A stretch of DNA of 37,088 nucleotides from a virus, in the IMG/VR virus record IMGVR_UViG_3300048589_000028, positions 1 to 37,088 of that record. One strand, given 5' to 3'. A program made the position numbers and the translations under genes. The notes beneath the pieces were generated by a model that had not been told where the DNA came from, did no database searches, and saw nothing but the letters and a program-made list of their open reading frames with translations. Position 1 is the stretch's first letter. Each line of letters begins with the position of its first letter. Shown piece by piece: positions 19,384 to 28,691 of this stretch.

Positions 19384-21323
19384 GTATCATTGGCCTTAAC
19401 GAACGTATTCAGCCCTACGCCCTGCGGGACTGCCGATGGTGTTTGAAATTCTGTGGCGGGGTTGTAGGCGTACCCCCGTATTGTCGTGAATGTAGTTGCC
19501 CCCGTGGGCGTGGGCATCATAAGTATGTCTTCAGTGGGGCTGAAGGCCCCCGAGCGGTACGTTGTTGAGATCAGGCCCACGGGGGGAGGCAGGGGAGTCC
19601 ACGTGACTCCACTAAGGTAGAACAGCGGAGCGCCAGTGCTTGCGCCCGAATAGACCAGCACCGTGCCTGTTTTATCCGCTGCAATGCTGGTGACTGTAGA
19701 AAGTGGCTGACTTCCCGCGAGGGTGAATGTGGTGCCCGAGCGAGTAATCGTGTACAGCGTATTTCCGGAATGAAGTGCGACATTGTTGTCCGCGAAGAAC
19801 GTCAGCCCCGTGACTGCCGCCAGTGGAATACCTGCAATGGTCGGGGTGGCAGTGAAGACGTCCCCACTGACGGAGTAGACTCGCAACGAGTTGCTCGGGG
19901 TGTTGCTGCCCACGGCCAGGAAGGCTCCATCCGGGCTCCACGCCACCCTGCGCGCAAGTGCTGTGATGGGCACAGCCGGAGCGGCCAGCTTGACAAGCAG
20001 GCCCGCAGCAATCTTGTACAGGTGCAGAAATGGGCTTTCATCTGTGACAATTGCTAAGTGTGTACCTGCTGGGTTCCAGCATATGTTGTTCGCAACCCCC
20101 GAAATGGAGGATACAGGATCCGGAATGTGTGCGTACGTGGTCCCTGTTCTCTGCTGCACCCGCAGCTTGACCGGCCCTGGCGTATCCACCCCATACGCTA
20201 GGTATTCCCCATCTTTAGAAAGGGCAACGCCAAATACGTTAGTGGATGGCGTAGCCGTGGTAAGCAGGGTCAGTGCGCTTGCGGCGTAGCTGTACGCCGC
20301 TAATTGGAGGGCTCCAGCGGAGAACGCAACGTAGTCCCCTGTGCTGCTCCACGAAAAGCACGTACCAGCGCCCGCTGACGTAGTTGCCAAGAGGGGAGGG
20401 CTGATGACGGCCCCTGGGTTCCACGCGTTCAATAGGCCGATCTCCGCAAACAATGCGGCGTAGCTACTCTGCAGGTGAGTAGTTCCATTGGCAGGGAGCC
20501 AAAGTGGGGGCAGCAGGTCTCGGGTGGTGACCACCGCATCGCCGATTTGAAAGTTCTCAGGGAGCTTTGTCCAGTTGACGGACAATCCATCTGTGCCGAG
20601 GTACTTCCCCGCATTGCCAGCTTGCGTGGGCAATGCGGCGCTGAACGCTTGCTGCACGACGAATGCCGTGGTCGCCAGCCGAGTGCTGTCATCAGTGGGG
20701 AGCTGAGTAGGTGCCGTGGGGGTGCCTGTGAATGCCGGCGAGTCAATGTCTGCTTTCTGAAGGTCCACCGCCGCCAGCGCCACGTCCACCGCCGCCAGCG
20801 CCACGTCCACCGCCGCATCTGCATAGGTTGTGGTCGCCAGTTGCGCGCCGGCAGTGAGTGGAGGAGCCGTGGGGGCTGTGGGTGTGCCCGTAAAGGTGGG
20901 TGAATCCAGGTCCGCCTTCAGCGCTCCCGCGCGCTCCACATACTCTGTGGTCGCGAGCTTGGTGGTGTTATCGGCAGTGGGGGCAGTGGGGGCAGTGGGT
21001 ACGTCCGGGAATGCAATGCCCGCTGCCGTGGCAATCATGCGGTCCGCACCAAGAATGCTCAGGCGGAGGTTGCCCCCGGCTGCCCTGTAGAATCCTGTGT
21101 TACTTTCATTGGCAAAGCCCACGCCGTTCGCAGCCAGTGTTCCGTCCGCCAACCGGAGGGGAGCAGTCATGCCGCCCCGGCCATCTCGGGACAAGCTGTT
21201 CGTCAGGCTTGCTGCAACGTCGGCAAGCGTGGCATTGCCCCACGTGTCCGTGATTACAGTGCCCGCCACCACCGGATTGATGCCCGGGGGCAGGGTGTAG
21301 TTTCCGTTAGAGTCGCGACCCAT
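19380..21323 (-). CDS. Tail fibre with C-terminal beta-propeller-like domain
   Basis: The 647-residue protein begins with a head typical of tail fibres. It carries repeated fibre modules (FTGTPTAPT...LATTxY/FV at about 108-230) and a short internal tandem repeat of VDVALAA (DNA about 20757-20820). The last 330 residues show repeated FSWSSTGDYVAFSAG- and AWSPDGAFLAVGSN-like units, as in WD40/beta-propeller proteins. It probably binds the host surface, with the propeller as receptor- or glycan-binding tip. The fibre-plus-propeller architecture is unusual. The gene sits at the end of the structural genes, just before lysis, as in T7-like phages. Confidence 0.82.
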   Translation of the reverse strand: MGRDSNGNYTLPPGINPVVAGTVITDTWGNATLADVAASLTNSLSRDGRGGMTAPLRLADGTLAANGVGFANESNTGFYRAAGGNLRLSILGADRMIATAAGIAFPDVPTAPTAPTADNTTKLATTEYVERAGALKADLDSPTFTGTPTAPTAPPLTAGAQLATTTYADAAVDVALAAVDVALAAVDLQKADIDSPAFTGTPTAPTQLPTDDSTRLATTAFVVQQAFSAALPTQAGNAGKYLGTDGLSVNWTKLPENFQIGDAVVTTRDLLPPLWLPANGTTHLQSSYAALFAEIGLLNAWNPGAVISPPLLATTSAGAGTCFSWSSTGDYVAFSAGALQLAAYSYAASALTLLTTATPSTNVFGVALSKDGEYLAYGVDTPGPVKLRVQQRTGTTYAHIPDPVSSISGVANNICWNPAGTHLAIVTDESPFLHLYKIAAGLLVKLAAPAVPITALARRVAWSPDGAFLAVGSNTPSNSLRVYSVSGDVFTATPTIAGIPLAAVTGLTFFADNNVALHSGNTLYTITRSGTTFTLAGSQPLSTVTSIAADKTGTVLVYSGASTGAPLFYLSGVTWTPLPPPVGLISTTYRSGAFSPTEDILMMPTPTGATTFTTIRGYAYNPATEFQTPSAVPQGVGLNTFVKANDT

Positions 21324-21326
21324 ACA

Positions 21327-22955
21327 TCATTCTCCAATAAATCCTGATCCCAGCACGCCGGAAGCTGCTGGTAGTGTAGCATCTACACCACTCTTGCGCA
21401 AAAATTCCGCCAATTTTTGTTGGCTTGAGGTTTGGCCCATGAGGAACTTTGCCCCCTTTTCGCTCTGCCCGAGCAGGCTGGTTCCATACAGGCCCGCCAT
21501 GCCTAGAGGAATGACCGGTCCCGTGGTGGCCGCAGTGACCCCACCAGCAGTCAATATGCCGCCCAGGATGCGCTGACCTGTGACCTTAGCGGCCCTGGCC
21601 TCGTCTTGCGTGGGGGTGTGGCCCAGCACGCGCAGCGCGGGACCAATGCCGTCATCCATAGTGGTGTTTGTGGGCATCTTGTGCTTGCTGTACGCTGACG
21701 CCAGCTTAGACAAAGACATGCCCTCCAGCTCCCCAGACGCCCCCTTGGTGGCTTCCTTCATGCGGGCTAGGTCGAAGTTGCGGGTGTTGATTTCCATCAG
21801 TCGCTGAGCTTCTGCGGGGGTCAGGTTTTTGTCCCGCACGTTGTTGATGAGCGAGTTCTTCGCCGCCATCAGCCGCCGCTGAATCTCTGGGTCTTTCTCG
21901 ATGTCAATCTTCTCCGACAAGACATTGACATACTTGTCCATCAGTGTGGACGCATTCATGCTGCGGTTCGTGTCTCCTGTGTTGCCGAATAAGTTGGCTA
22001 CGGTTTTCCCCGCCCGCGATGCTTCGTAAGCGTTTTGTCCTCTGTTGTTCAGTTGCTGCGCGGCCTGTTGCGCATTGCTGACTTCAGTGGGAGACAGCTG
22101 AACCCGCTTACCCTTCCAGAGTGTCCTGTAGGCGTCGTCAATGTAGTCGTCCGCCGCCTGCACAGCCTCCCTCCCGGTGGCGCGGGGCATCTGCACGTTG
22201 CCTTCGGTGGCTTGCTTCAGTACCCAGTTGGCAACTTCCTGCTCTTGCCGGTCTCGCACCGCGCCGCTGCCGGAGGCCAGCCCACCAACGAACCGACCCC
22301 ACGAAGTGTCCGCGCCTTGTTGCAGTGTAGGGTTGATGCCTTGAGCGAAGAGCCTTTGCGCCTCGGGCTTCGCCTTGAATAGCCCCTTGGCTGTGCGCAG
22401 CGCACCACTCAGCACGCCCTGGAATGCAGCGCCCGTGGCCCCCGCTTGCGCAGCCTTGACGCCCTTATTCTGCATCTGCTCCGCGTAGGTGTCCCCCTCC
22501 GCAACTCCAGTCAAAGCCTCGGTGCCCGCGCCGGACACGGCAGCCGCCGCCAGTGGAGCACCTCTGCCCAGAGCCTTGATCAACATTGTGCCCTTGGTGA
22601 ACTTGCTGGCGGGCACGGCGGTGAGCGCCGCATCTGCCACGAAGTTACCTACGCCCCGCTTGAAGCCGTTGGTCTCCTCAGCTTCTTCGGCCTTGACCTG
22701 CGCAAGCACGGCGCGGTCCTCCGCATCAAGCCCACCAAAGAGCTGCTTTACTCCGTACCCGGCCTTGATTGCCCCGCCCGCCACGCCAGCCATAAAGGGG
22801 CCATAGCCGCCAGCCCTCTCCAGGGGTTTTGACTGGTCTTGTGGGGCCGCTGGCATTGGGTTGGGGGCCTGGGTGCCCGTGGGTGCCCCGCCCGCGCTAC
22901 GGGCCTCAAGTGCGGCCATGCGACGCAATGCAGCAAGTTCTTCTTGTGGGGTCAT
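21327..22955 (-). CDS. Putative internal virion/ejection protein, 542 aa
   Basis: The protein is Ala/Gly-rich, with several hydrophobic or amphipathic stretches (GPFMAGVAGGAIKAGYG near 52-68, LGRGAPLAAAAVSGAGTEAL near 135-155, ILGGILTAGGVTAATTGPVI near 465-485). Long polar helical parts lie between them. Such composition is typical of podovirus proteins ejected into the cell envelope with the DNA. No enzymatic motif is seen. GGAAGG precedes the ATG at 22955. Neighbours on both sides are also helical, low-complexity virion-type proteins. Assignment rests on position and composition. Confidence 0.65.
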   Translation of the reverse strand: MTPQEELAALRRMAALEARSAGGAPTGTQAPNPMPAAPQDQSKPLERAGGYGPFMAGVAGGAIKAGYGVKQLFGGLDAEDRAVLAQVKAEEAEETNGFKRGVGNFVADAALTAVPASKFTKGTMLIKALGRGAPLAAAAVSGAGTEALTGVAEGDTYAEQMQNKGVKAAQAGATGAAFQGVLSGALRTAKGLFKAKPEAQRLFAQGINPTLQQGADTSWGRFVGGLASGSGAVRDRQEQEVANWVLKQATEGNVQMPRATGREAVQAADDYIDDAYRTLWKGKRVQLSPTEVSNAQQAAQQLNNRGQNAYEASRAGKTVANLFGNTGDTNRSMNASTLMDKYVNVLSEKIDIEKDPEIQRRLMAAKNSLINNVRDKNLTPAEAQRLMEINTRNFDLARMKEATKGASGELEGMSLSKLASAYSKHKMPTNTTMDDGIGPALRVLGHTPTQDEARAAKVTGQRILGGILTAGGVTAATTGPVIPLGMAGLYGTSLLGQSEKGAKFLMGQTSSQQKLAEFLRKSGVDATLPAASGVLGSGFIGE

Positions 22956-22958
22956 TTG

Positions 22959-23954
22959 TTACCTTCCAAACTTCTTGCGCAGCGCATCAAGCTCAGCCTG
23001 ATCCTCAGGGGACAACCCACCCGCAGCGGGCTTCGCCGTGGGGCGAGTAAACTGGGCTCCATTCCGCTCATTGTAAGTGTTCAGCACGTCATCACCAACC
23101 CCGCTGGTGAAGTTGTCCCTGCGAGCGTTGAAGTGAGTACGTAACTTCTTCCAGCCTGCGCGCATTGCGGCTTCGGACATGCCTTTGCCACTCGCCGTCT
23201 CCTCCAAAAACCTCCTAAGCTCAGACTCAGTGACAGCAGCGCCCGACCGGGCCTTGAGCAGGATGTTCGCCGCCGCAGCCATGTCGCTGCGCGTCATCTG
23301 CATTTCGTCAGTAGACATCATGTTGGGCACCATGGAGCCCAGACGGCCATACCCAGGCAGCTCTCCCTCCTTGTGGCGGCTGAGTCGTCCTTCCGCAGTC
23401 TGAAGCGCAGCCTCAAACTCTGGAACACCTCCTTTTTCCAATGCAGTGGAAAACCTATTGACTCGTTTGTCCAAGTCTGCCGCAGCCGCCACCTGTGCCT
23501 TCTCCTGCTTCGCCTCGGCTGCGTCACCTTGTCGCATTCCTGCGAGCATGGCGCGGTTGCTGTTCGCCATACCGGCCAGCGTCATCCGCAGGGCGTTGGC
23601 ATCCGCAGCACGCTGATTCTGCGCCTCTATACGTGCAGCCTCCTGCTCCCTACGCGCTTCCAAAGTGGCAGCCAAGGCGGAGCGCTTCTGCTCCCGCTCG
23701 CTCTCCCGTTCGTTCAGGTAGATTGGCGACGGGATGAAGTTGCCCGACTCTGGCAGTGCGAACCCTTGCACCCCCAACGACTTTGGAGCGTAGCGTTTCT
23801 GCTGTTGCTGGTCAGCCATGGCAGCCGCAGCCGCAGCCTGCTTGTTGTTCGCCATGGCGCCGACCGCCGCCAGAATGTTGAACTTATTGGCTCGCTCACT
23901 GGCCTGCTGCATCAGGCCAGCGTTGACCGCAGTGTCTTCGCTGTAGGGGTCCAT
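22959..23954 (-). CDS. Putative internal virion protein, coiled-coil, 331 aa
   Basis: The product has an Ala/Gln-rich N-terminal third (KQAAAAAAMADQQQQKR), a long charged helical region (about 80-165, REQEAARIEAQNQRAADANA) and a more globular C-terminal part ending LSPEDQAELDALRKKFGR. Predicted coiled coil and lack of enzymatic motifs suggest a structural or ejection protein. TTGGAAC precedes ATG 23954. It lies 3 bases from the downstream gene, so translation is coupled. Not recognised at family level. Confidence 0.65.
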   Translation of the reverse strand: MDPYSEDTAVNAGLMQQASERANKFNILAAVGAMANNKQAAAAAAMADQQQQKRYAPKSLGVQGFALPESGNFIPSPIYLNERESEREQKRSALAATLEARREQEAARIEAQNQRAADANALRMTLAGMANSNRAMLAGMRQGDAAEAKQEKAQVAAAADLDKRVNRFSTALEKGGVPEFEAALQTAEGRLSRHKEGELPGYGRLGSMVPNMMSTDEMQMTRSDMAAAANILLKARSGAAVTESELRRFLEETASGKGMSEAAMRAGWKKLRTHFNARRDNFTSGVGDDVLNTYNERNGAQFTRPTAKPAAGGLSPEDQAELDALRKKFGR

Positions 23955-23957
23955 CGC

Positions 23958-24341
23958 TTAGTTCCAATCAGGATATGGGTTAGCTGGAGCTATCTGTGGC
24001 TCGCCCCCGCCTTGGCGGTTGCGCAGCAGCGCCCGAAGCACTGTCTGGTTCTGGCTTGCCTGACTTGCGTCAAGCGCGCCACCTGCCGCGCTCCCTGCCT
24101 TGTCCGCCTTGTTGGCATTGCGCTCATTTAGAAAGCCTCCAATCTGGCCCAAGAAATTGGGCGGGATGTAGTGACCGCTGACCATCTGACCCTCGCCCTC
24201 CATGCCATTCGCCCTCAGCCGCGCGGCCATGGCTTTCTGCTCCTCAATCTCTCGCTGGTATTGCGCGTTCGCCTGTCCGGCCTTGAGCATTTGCGCGTAC
24301 TCTTCTTCAGTGGCCGCGTCTTGGAAAGATACTTCGTTCAT
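23958..24341 (-). CDS. Putative virion-associated small protein, 127 aa
   Basis: The protein starts with an acidic helical region (SFQDAATEEEYAQMLKAGQA) and has a Gly/Ala/Ser-rich C-terminal half. ATG 24341 has AAGGAG 6 bases upstream. It sits between two putative internal virion proteins, leaving 9 bases to the gene upstream and 3 to the gene downstream. The family is not recognised. It may be an assembly partner of the adjacent 516-aa-class protein. No membrane segment is evident. Confidence 0.65.
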   Translation of the reverse strand: MNEVSFQDAATEEEYAQMLKAGQANAQYQREIEEQKAMAARLRANGMEGEGQMVSGHYIPPNFLGQIGGFLNERNANKADKAGSAAGGALDASQASQNQTVLRALLRNRQGGGEPQIAPANPYPDWN

Positions 24342-24350
24342 CTTAGCTCC

Positions 24351-25895
24351 TTAGAAGTTCATAAAGCCTGCGCCGCTAGCCAGTTTCAAGGCCCCGCCGA
24401 ACAGGGCCGACGAGTTCGCGTTGCTGGCATTGTTCGCGGCAATGTCGGCATTGTAGCCCGCTGTGACGCCACCCAGAATGTCCGCGCCCTTGGTGGTCTG
24501 CTGCTGCGCGTAGCTGCCGAATGTGGGATTAGCCACCTGACTGCCCGTACGTACAGCATTGAGCTGATTCATGTCGCGGTTGGCGAAGTAGTTCTGCTCT
24601 TGAATGCCCCCGGCCCGCAGGGCGTTGCTCTGGTTGAATGCTTGATTGCTTGCTGCCAAACTCTGATTGAACGCAAGCGTCTGCGCGTCCAGTTGCAGAC
24701 GGGCATTCGTAGCCTCTTGGTTAGCCTTCTGCTGTTGAGCTTGGAGCGCGGCCTGTGCCGCCGCCGCGTTGGCCTGAGCAGTGATGCCACTAGCAGTGAT
24801 GTCCTGCCCTCGCACGCCCATCTGTTGACTACCCAACAGTTCCTGATCTCGAGTCAGTGCCGCGCGGTTGCCCATCTGCTGCCCGTAAGTCTGCCCCTGT
24901 TGGCTCATGCCAAGTGTGATGCCCTGCAAACCAGCCTGAGTCCACGCGTCGTTCTCATCCATGCCCAGGCTGGACTGCGCATTGTTCCACGCCTCGCTGC
25001 CCTGCGTGATGCCCTGATTGGCGAGCTGAGTCTCTCGTGCCGCCCGCCGCTTCCCAAGCTCAGGGTTGAGGCGAGCGAGAATGCGCTCAGTGGCGTCGTT
25101 GGTGTGCTTGCCGGGGTCGTACACGTCTCCGACGGCCCCCACCTTAGACGCATCGTAGAAGTCTACCTTCTGCCCAGACCCGCCGCCGCCAAAGTTGAAT
25201 GGGCCATTGTTTGCGACTGTAACCTGGCCCACCCTGCTTGGGTCTGTAGTCTGTGGGCCTATGGGCTTGCCATTCTCGTCTTTTTGGTTGTACGAAAATG
25301 CAGTGCCCCGGTCCCCCAAGAGGCTGTCATCCCAGCCCGCCTTAGTGCTCGCCGCAACACGGTCAGTTAACCCACTCTGCAACCCGGCCAGCCCCAGTTT
25401 GGTCTTATTGTCTGCATCTAGCAGCTTCTGCCCTGTCTCGTTCAGCGCAACAGTTTGCGTCCAGTTGTCCTTGTCGCGTAGGTACTGCGCCCGGTCAGGG
25501 GCGGCGATGTTATATTGTGCCGCTGGTCCGGGTGCCCTATCCGGCTGTGGGTTATCCCAGAATCCGCCCCCGGAAACAGGAGCCACCTGCTGCGCATTGA
25601 ACTTGTCGCGGTTGGTGACCCACTTGCCGTAGTCCTCGTCGTACTTTTCTTGATCAAATGTCTGAGTCGTGTTGTTCTGCCACGTCAACGATCCATAGGG
25701 ATTGATCTGATTGGCGCGGTTGGCCTCGGTGGCGTACCGAGCAGCCGCAAGGTCGCCAGCGGCAGTCTGCTTCGCAGCCCCAACATAGTCAGGCGGGGGT
25801 GGCGGATCCGACTTAAATCGTAGGGTCATCCGTCCGTCTGGGCGGGGGCAGAAGGCTTCCAATGGAAGGTCTGGTATGTCGAGTAGGTGCATCAT
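24351..25895 (-). CDS. Structural protein (DPPPPPDY family), putative internal virion protein
   Basis: This 514-residue protein carries FKSDPPPPPDYVGAAKQTAA near the start and NRANQINPYGSLTW soon after, a combination that recurs in structural proteins of many podoviruses. The middle has repeated polar blocks. The last 150 residues are Gln/Ala/Asn-rich (NAAAAQAALQAQQQKANQEA), likely helical, ending in a hydrophobic SALFGGALKLASGAGFMNF. I chose ATG 25895 because GAAGGA lies 5 bases upstream; 25901 would overlap that site. It overlaps the GNAT gene by 83 bases. Role in DNA ejection or tail assembly is inferred. Confidence 0.7.
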   Translation of the reverse strand: MMHLLDIPDLPLEAFCPRPDGRMTLRFKSDPPPPPDYVGAAKQTAAGDLAAARYATEANRANQINPYGSLTWQNNTTQTFDQEKYDEDYGKWVTNRDKFNAQQVAPVSGGGFWDNPQPDRAPGPAAQYNIAAPDRAQYLRDKDNWTQTVALNETGQKLLDADNKTKLGLAGLQSGLTDRVAASTKAGWDDSLLGDRGTAFSYNQKDENGKPIGPQTTDPSRVGQVTVANNGPFNFGGGGSGQKVDFYDASKVGAVGDVYDPGKHTNDATERILARLNPELGKRRAARETQLANQGITQGSEAWNNAQSSLGMDENDAWTQAGLQGITLGMSQQGQTYGQQMGNRAALTRDQELLGSQQMGVRGQDITASGITAQANAAAAQAALQAQQQKANQEATNARLQLDAQTLAFNQSLAASNQAFNQSNALRAGGIQEQNYFANRDMNQLNAVRTGSQVANPTFGSYAQQQTTKGADILGGVTAGYNADIAANNASNANSSALFGGALKLASGAGFMNF

Positions 25896-26304
25896 TGTCA
25901 TCCTTCAAAAACCTGCACTGCTCACGCGTCATGGTAAGCAGTAAAATGTCCCCAATGGGTGCGGCGTCTTTTATGACAGCCTCATCCACGAAGCCTATGC
26001 GCCGCGCAAAGTTCAAAGCGTCTGCGTGGGCGGAGTCTATGGGGCCAATGAGTTTATGAACTTTGACCTGATTAAACGCGTACCCGAACAGTGCGTAAAG
26101 CCATTGCCGGTCTATGGGACTGTCTGGCTCCTTGGCCACATGAATCTTCATGGCCCGGCCCGTGTACTCCTCAAACAGCACAGCGCAGATTGGTTTTCCA
26201 TCTCGCTCCAGCCCGAATGCCACACCGCCCCCGAAGTATGTGCCCCCGGTTCGTTCCGCGACCCAGGAACATACATGCTCTCCATGCACAATTCTTGCGG
26301 CCAT
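25813..26304 (-). CDS. GNAT-like protein in the virion gene cluster (T7 gp13-like position)
   Basis: The 163-residue protein has GNAT-fold features: a strand-turn pattern (RDGKPICAVLFEEYTGRAMK), then HADALNFARRIGFVDEAV, which resembles the C-terminal half of N-acetyltransferases. The acetyl-CoA loop (QxxGxG/A type) is not clear, so activity may be lost. T7 gp13, encoded after the nozzle protein, has a similar ending and is needed for virion assembly; this gene holds the same position. ATG 26304 is chosen over a TTG at 26331, but neither has a good ribosome site. Confidence 0.7.
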   Translation of the reverse strand: MAARIVHGEHVCSWVAERTGGTYFGGGVAFGLERDGKPICAVLFEEYTGRAMKIHVAKEPDSPIDRQWLYALFGYAFNQVKVHKLIGPIDSAHADALNFARRIGFVDEAVIKDAAPIGDILLLTMTREQCRFLKDDNDAPTRHTRPSIGSLLPPPRRTDDPTI

Positions 26305-26334
26305 TGTACCCGGTCCCGTGCTGGCTGACAAGCC

Positions 26335-27960
26335 TTAAAACGGCCCGCCCACCTGATACATGTAGGTAATTCGTGTCATGGTGGTGTCCCCCACACACGC
26401 CGTGGCGACATATGCTGCCCCGCTGTTGCCAAGGCCATTCACTGTATACCACTCATTAAACGAACTACGATTGCTCGCACCCCAAGTACCTTCGCCCCAC
26501 AAGGCGGCATTCCACGCGGTGCGAACAAAGTCCACGCTCACTGCCTCTGGCTGGTATCCCACATCTTTGTAGTCCGTTACGACGTCCACCGTGACCCCCG
26601 GAAGAAATGGGGCCACGAAGGATACTTGAATCATGGCGAACATCTTCTTCTGCGCCGCCGCATCGAAGTCACTAGATGCTGTGAGGACTTCTCCCTGGAT
26701 GGGCTCCCCCAGCGTCTCGCCAAACTTCACATCATCGCTAAAGTCCTGAAAAATGAGCAAAACCTTGCCGGTTGCCGTGCCCACGAAGCTGTACCCACCC
26801 ACCGTACCAAAGCACAGGGCGGGTACGCCCCTCAGCACCGTCCACTCGTTCACCACAGTGGACAATGCAAACTGTTCAGAGTAGTTGATTTCGTAGTCCG
26901 GCTTGTTGCAGATGAGCAGACGGTCACTGGGAGACATGAAGAGTTGCCAGCCCAGCGTGGTGAATGTCTTGCGGAGCGCCTCGCCCACCAAAATGCTGAT
27001 CTTGCTGCTGTACTCTTTGTTCGTTGCCACGAGCAGCCCACTGCCGCCCCGAGTGATTTGACTCAGTGGGTTGATGCCATCTGTGGACACGATCAGCAGG
27101 TCGCCGCCATATTGGCTGTGCCCCCTACGGCCCACGGGGATCTGCCCAATGAACCAAGAGCCTTGGTTGGCGAAGTCAGTGGCTGGGTCAGTTCCTTTGT
27201 AAACCAACACCTCCCCATTAGAGCTCACCGCAACCAGAAAGTCATCAATGCCCTCACCAGCATCCAACGTCCAGTTGGCCAGAAAAGATAGGTGCCCACC
27301 CCGCTTGAATAGTGGACCAAAGTCGAACGCGGCAGCTGCGCCCGTTATGGCGTCCACGCCGAGATACCAAGCCTTCGTAGAGTCTCGCTCTACGAACCAC
27401 ACCCGCCGCTTCCACTGTGTGACGTACACGAGCTTGGCGGGGTCAACTCCATCAATCTGCCCCGCAAGCGCGCCAGCCACGCGCTTCACCCAGACCGCAC
27501 CATCAAACGTAAAGTAGCCGTCTGCCTCACTGCACGCCAGTAGGAAGTTACCCCCACTGTTGGAGAGTGTGATGTTGCTGAACCAGCCTGCGTTCAGGTT
27601 GCCGCTGAGGACTTGCGCCACCGCAGGTGCGTCTGTGGTCGTGGTCACATTATAGATTGCTGTGTCCGTGGCTGCGAGCAGCGTGCCGGGCATGGTGGTC
27701 GGACGTGTGAGGAACGCACCTGCTGGGAATGCCTCTCCAGGACCAAAGTAAGACATGATGGTCTTTACCGGGGCGTTGCCGGGTATGTTAATTGCCCATT
27801 CCCGGTATCCCTTGCGGCAGCGCAGCCCGTAGCTGTCAGGCACCCAGTTGATAAGCCGCGTGGCGTCCGTAGGGGGCATGCTGGCCGCGCCGTCGCGAGC
27901 ATTCAGCCCGCCGACAGGCGCAGGGTAAGACTTGAGCAGATGAACACGAGCCTGTGTCAT
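26335..27960 (-). CDS. Tail nozzle/tubular protein B-like, beta-propeller
   Basis: The 541-residue protein has an N-terminal PAPVGGLNARDGAA segment and ATRLINWVPDSYGLRCRKGY, which are typical of phage stabilisation and nozzle proteins. It is beta-rich throughout, with repeated aromatic-ended strands (YFTFDGAVW, VWFVERDSTKAWYLG, SWFIGQIPVGRRG). It should form the distal tail tube through which DNA leaves. It starts 4 bases inside the end of the adaptor gene, so the two are coupled. Position after the adaptor supports the call. Confidence 0.8.
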   Translation of the reverse strand: MTQARVHLLKSYPAPVGGLNARDGAASMPPTDATRLINWVPDSYGLRCRKGYREWAINIPGNAPVKTIMSYFGPGEAFPAGAFLTRPTTMPGTLLAATDTAIYNVTTTTDAPAVAQVLSGNLNAGWFSNITLSNSGGNFLLACSEADGYFTFDGAVWVKRVAGALAGQIDGVDPAKLVYVTQWKRRVWFVERDSTKAWYLGVDAITGAAAAFDFGPLFKRGGHLSFLANWTLDAGEGIDDFLVAVSSNGEVLVYKGTDPATDFANQGSWFIGQIPVGRRGHSQYGGDLLIVSTDGINPLSQITRGGSGLLVATNKEYSSKISILVGEALRKTFTTLGWQLFMSPSDRLLICNKPDYEINYSEQFALSTVVNEWTVLRGVPALCFGTVGGYSFVGTATGKVLLIFQDFSDDVKFGETLGEPIQGEVLTASSDFDAAAQKKMFAMIQVSFVAPFLPGVTVDVVTDYKDVGYQPEAVSVDFVRTAWNAALWGEGTWGASNRSSFNEWYTVNGLGNSGAAYVATACVGDTTMTRITYMYQVGGPF

Positions 27961-28682
27961 ACTATGCCGTAGCCCGTGTATGGAAGGTTGTTCTCCCCCA
28001 AGTATGGGTAGTGCGGCTGGCCCAAGCTGAGTGTGCGGGCTGGCGCTTGCTTGCCCGCCGCCGCCGCCAGAGCCTTGTCATATTCAAACTTTGCCGCCAT
28101 GGCGTCAAAGCCTTTTGCAATCATGAATGCGAGCTTCAGTGCGGCCTTGAACAGTGCAGGGTCAAACAGTATGCGGTCATCGTTGAACTCCAGCACATCT
28201 TTGAGTTCGTTGGCCGCGTTGCGCACCCAGCCCCGCCCCATGTAGGGCAGCACCAGGGTCTGTGGGGAACTGCCCGGGTCGTACAGTTCCAGGTTATCAT
28301 TGGTCACACGGAACAACATGGCGAACGTGGTGCCACCAAGATTGCGGGCCTTCAGCTGTTGCCACTCAGGCTCAGACAAAGAACCCAGCATAGGGAGCCG
28401 AGTGGTTTGGTTCCAGCTACTATCCTGGATGAAGTGGTCAAAGTCCTCCGGCAGTGGGTAGATCTTTGTCACGCCATCCGTGGTGATGATCATGTCCTTA
28501 GACAGCACCTGCCAATCTTCTGCATTCATCAGCTCCTCACCAACCTTGTTGGCGAGTGCCCACATCTGCAAAGCAGTTTTGTCCAAGCTATCCGTCACGG
28601 ACAAGGGCACTGCCAGCCCTAGCGGACCCATGACATCTCTAACCGCTGTGTTCAGCGTGAGCAAGCGGTTGAAGTTTGCCAT
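27957..28682 (-). CDS. Head-tail adaptor/tail tubular protein A-like
   Basis: This 241-residue protein has the helical layout expected of podovirus adaptors: LDKTALQMWALANKVGEELM at about 35-54, DGVTKIYPLPEDFDHFIQDS at 69-88, and a C-terminal helical bundle (FKAALKLAFMIAKGFDAMAA). These proteins form the ring between portal and nozzle. Its end overlaps the nozzle gene, as in T7-like tail gene pairs. The assignment comes from sequence character and order; detailed similarity cannot be measured here. Confidence 0.78.
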   Translation of the reverse strand: MANFNRLLTLNTAVRDVMGPLGLAVPLSVTDSLDKTALQMWALANKVGEELMNAEDWQVLSKDMIITTDGVTKIYPLPEDFDHFIQDSSWNQTTRLPMLGSLSEPEWQQLKARNLGGTTFAMLFRVTNDNLELYDPGSSPQTLVLPYMGRGWVRNAANELKDVLEFNDDRILFDPALFKAALKLAFMIAKGFDAMAAKFEYDKALAAAAGKQAPARTLSLGQPHYPYLGENNLPYTGYGIV

Positions 28683-28691
28683 GGTTGTTCC

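Noticed and set aside
24171-25370. 399-codon plus-strand frame opposite the structural genes
   Set aside because: It is antisense to the DPPPPPDY-family gene and its neighbour. Composition is Leu/Arg/Ser-rich as expected of a shadow frame, and no ribosome site is evident.
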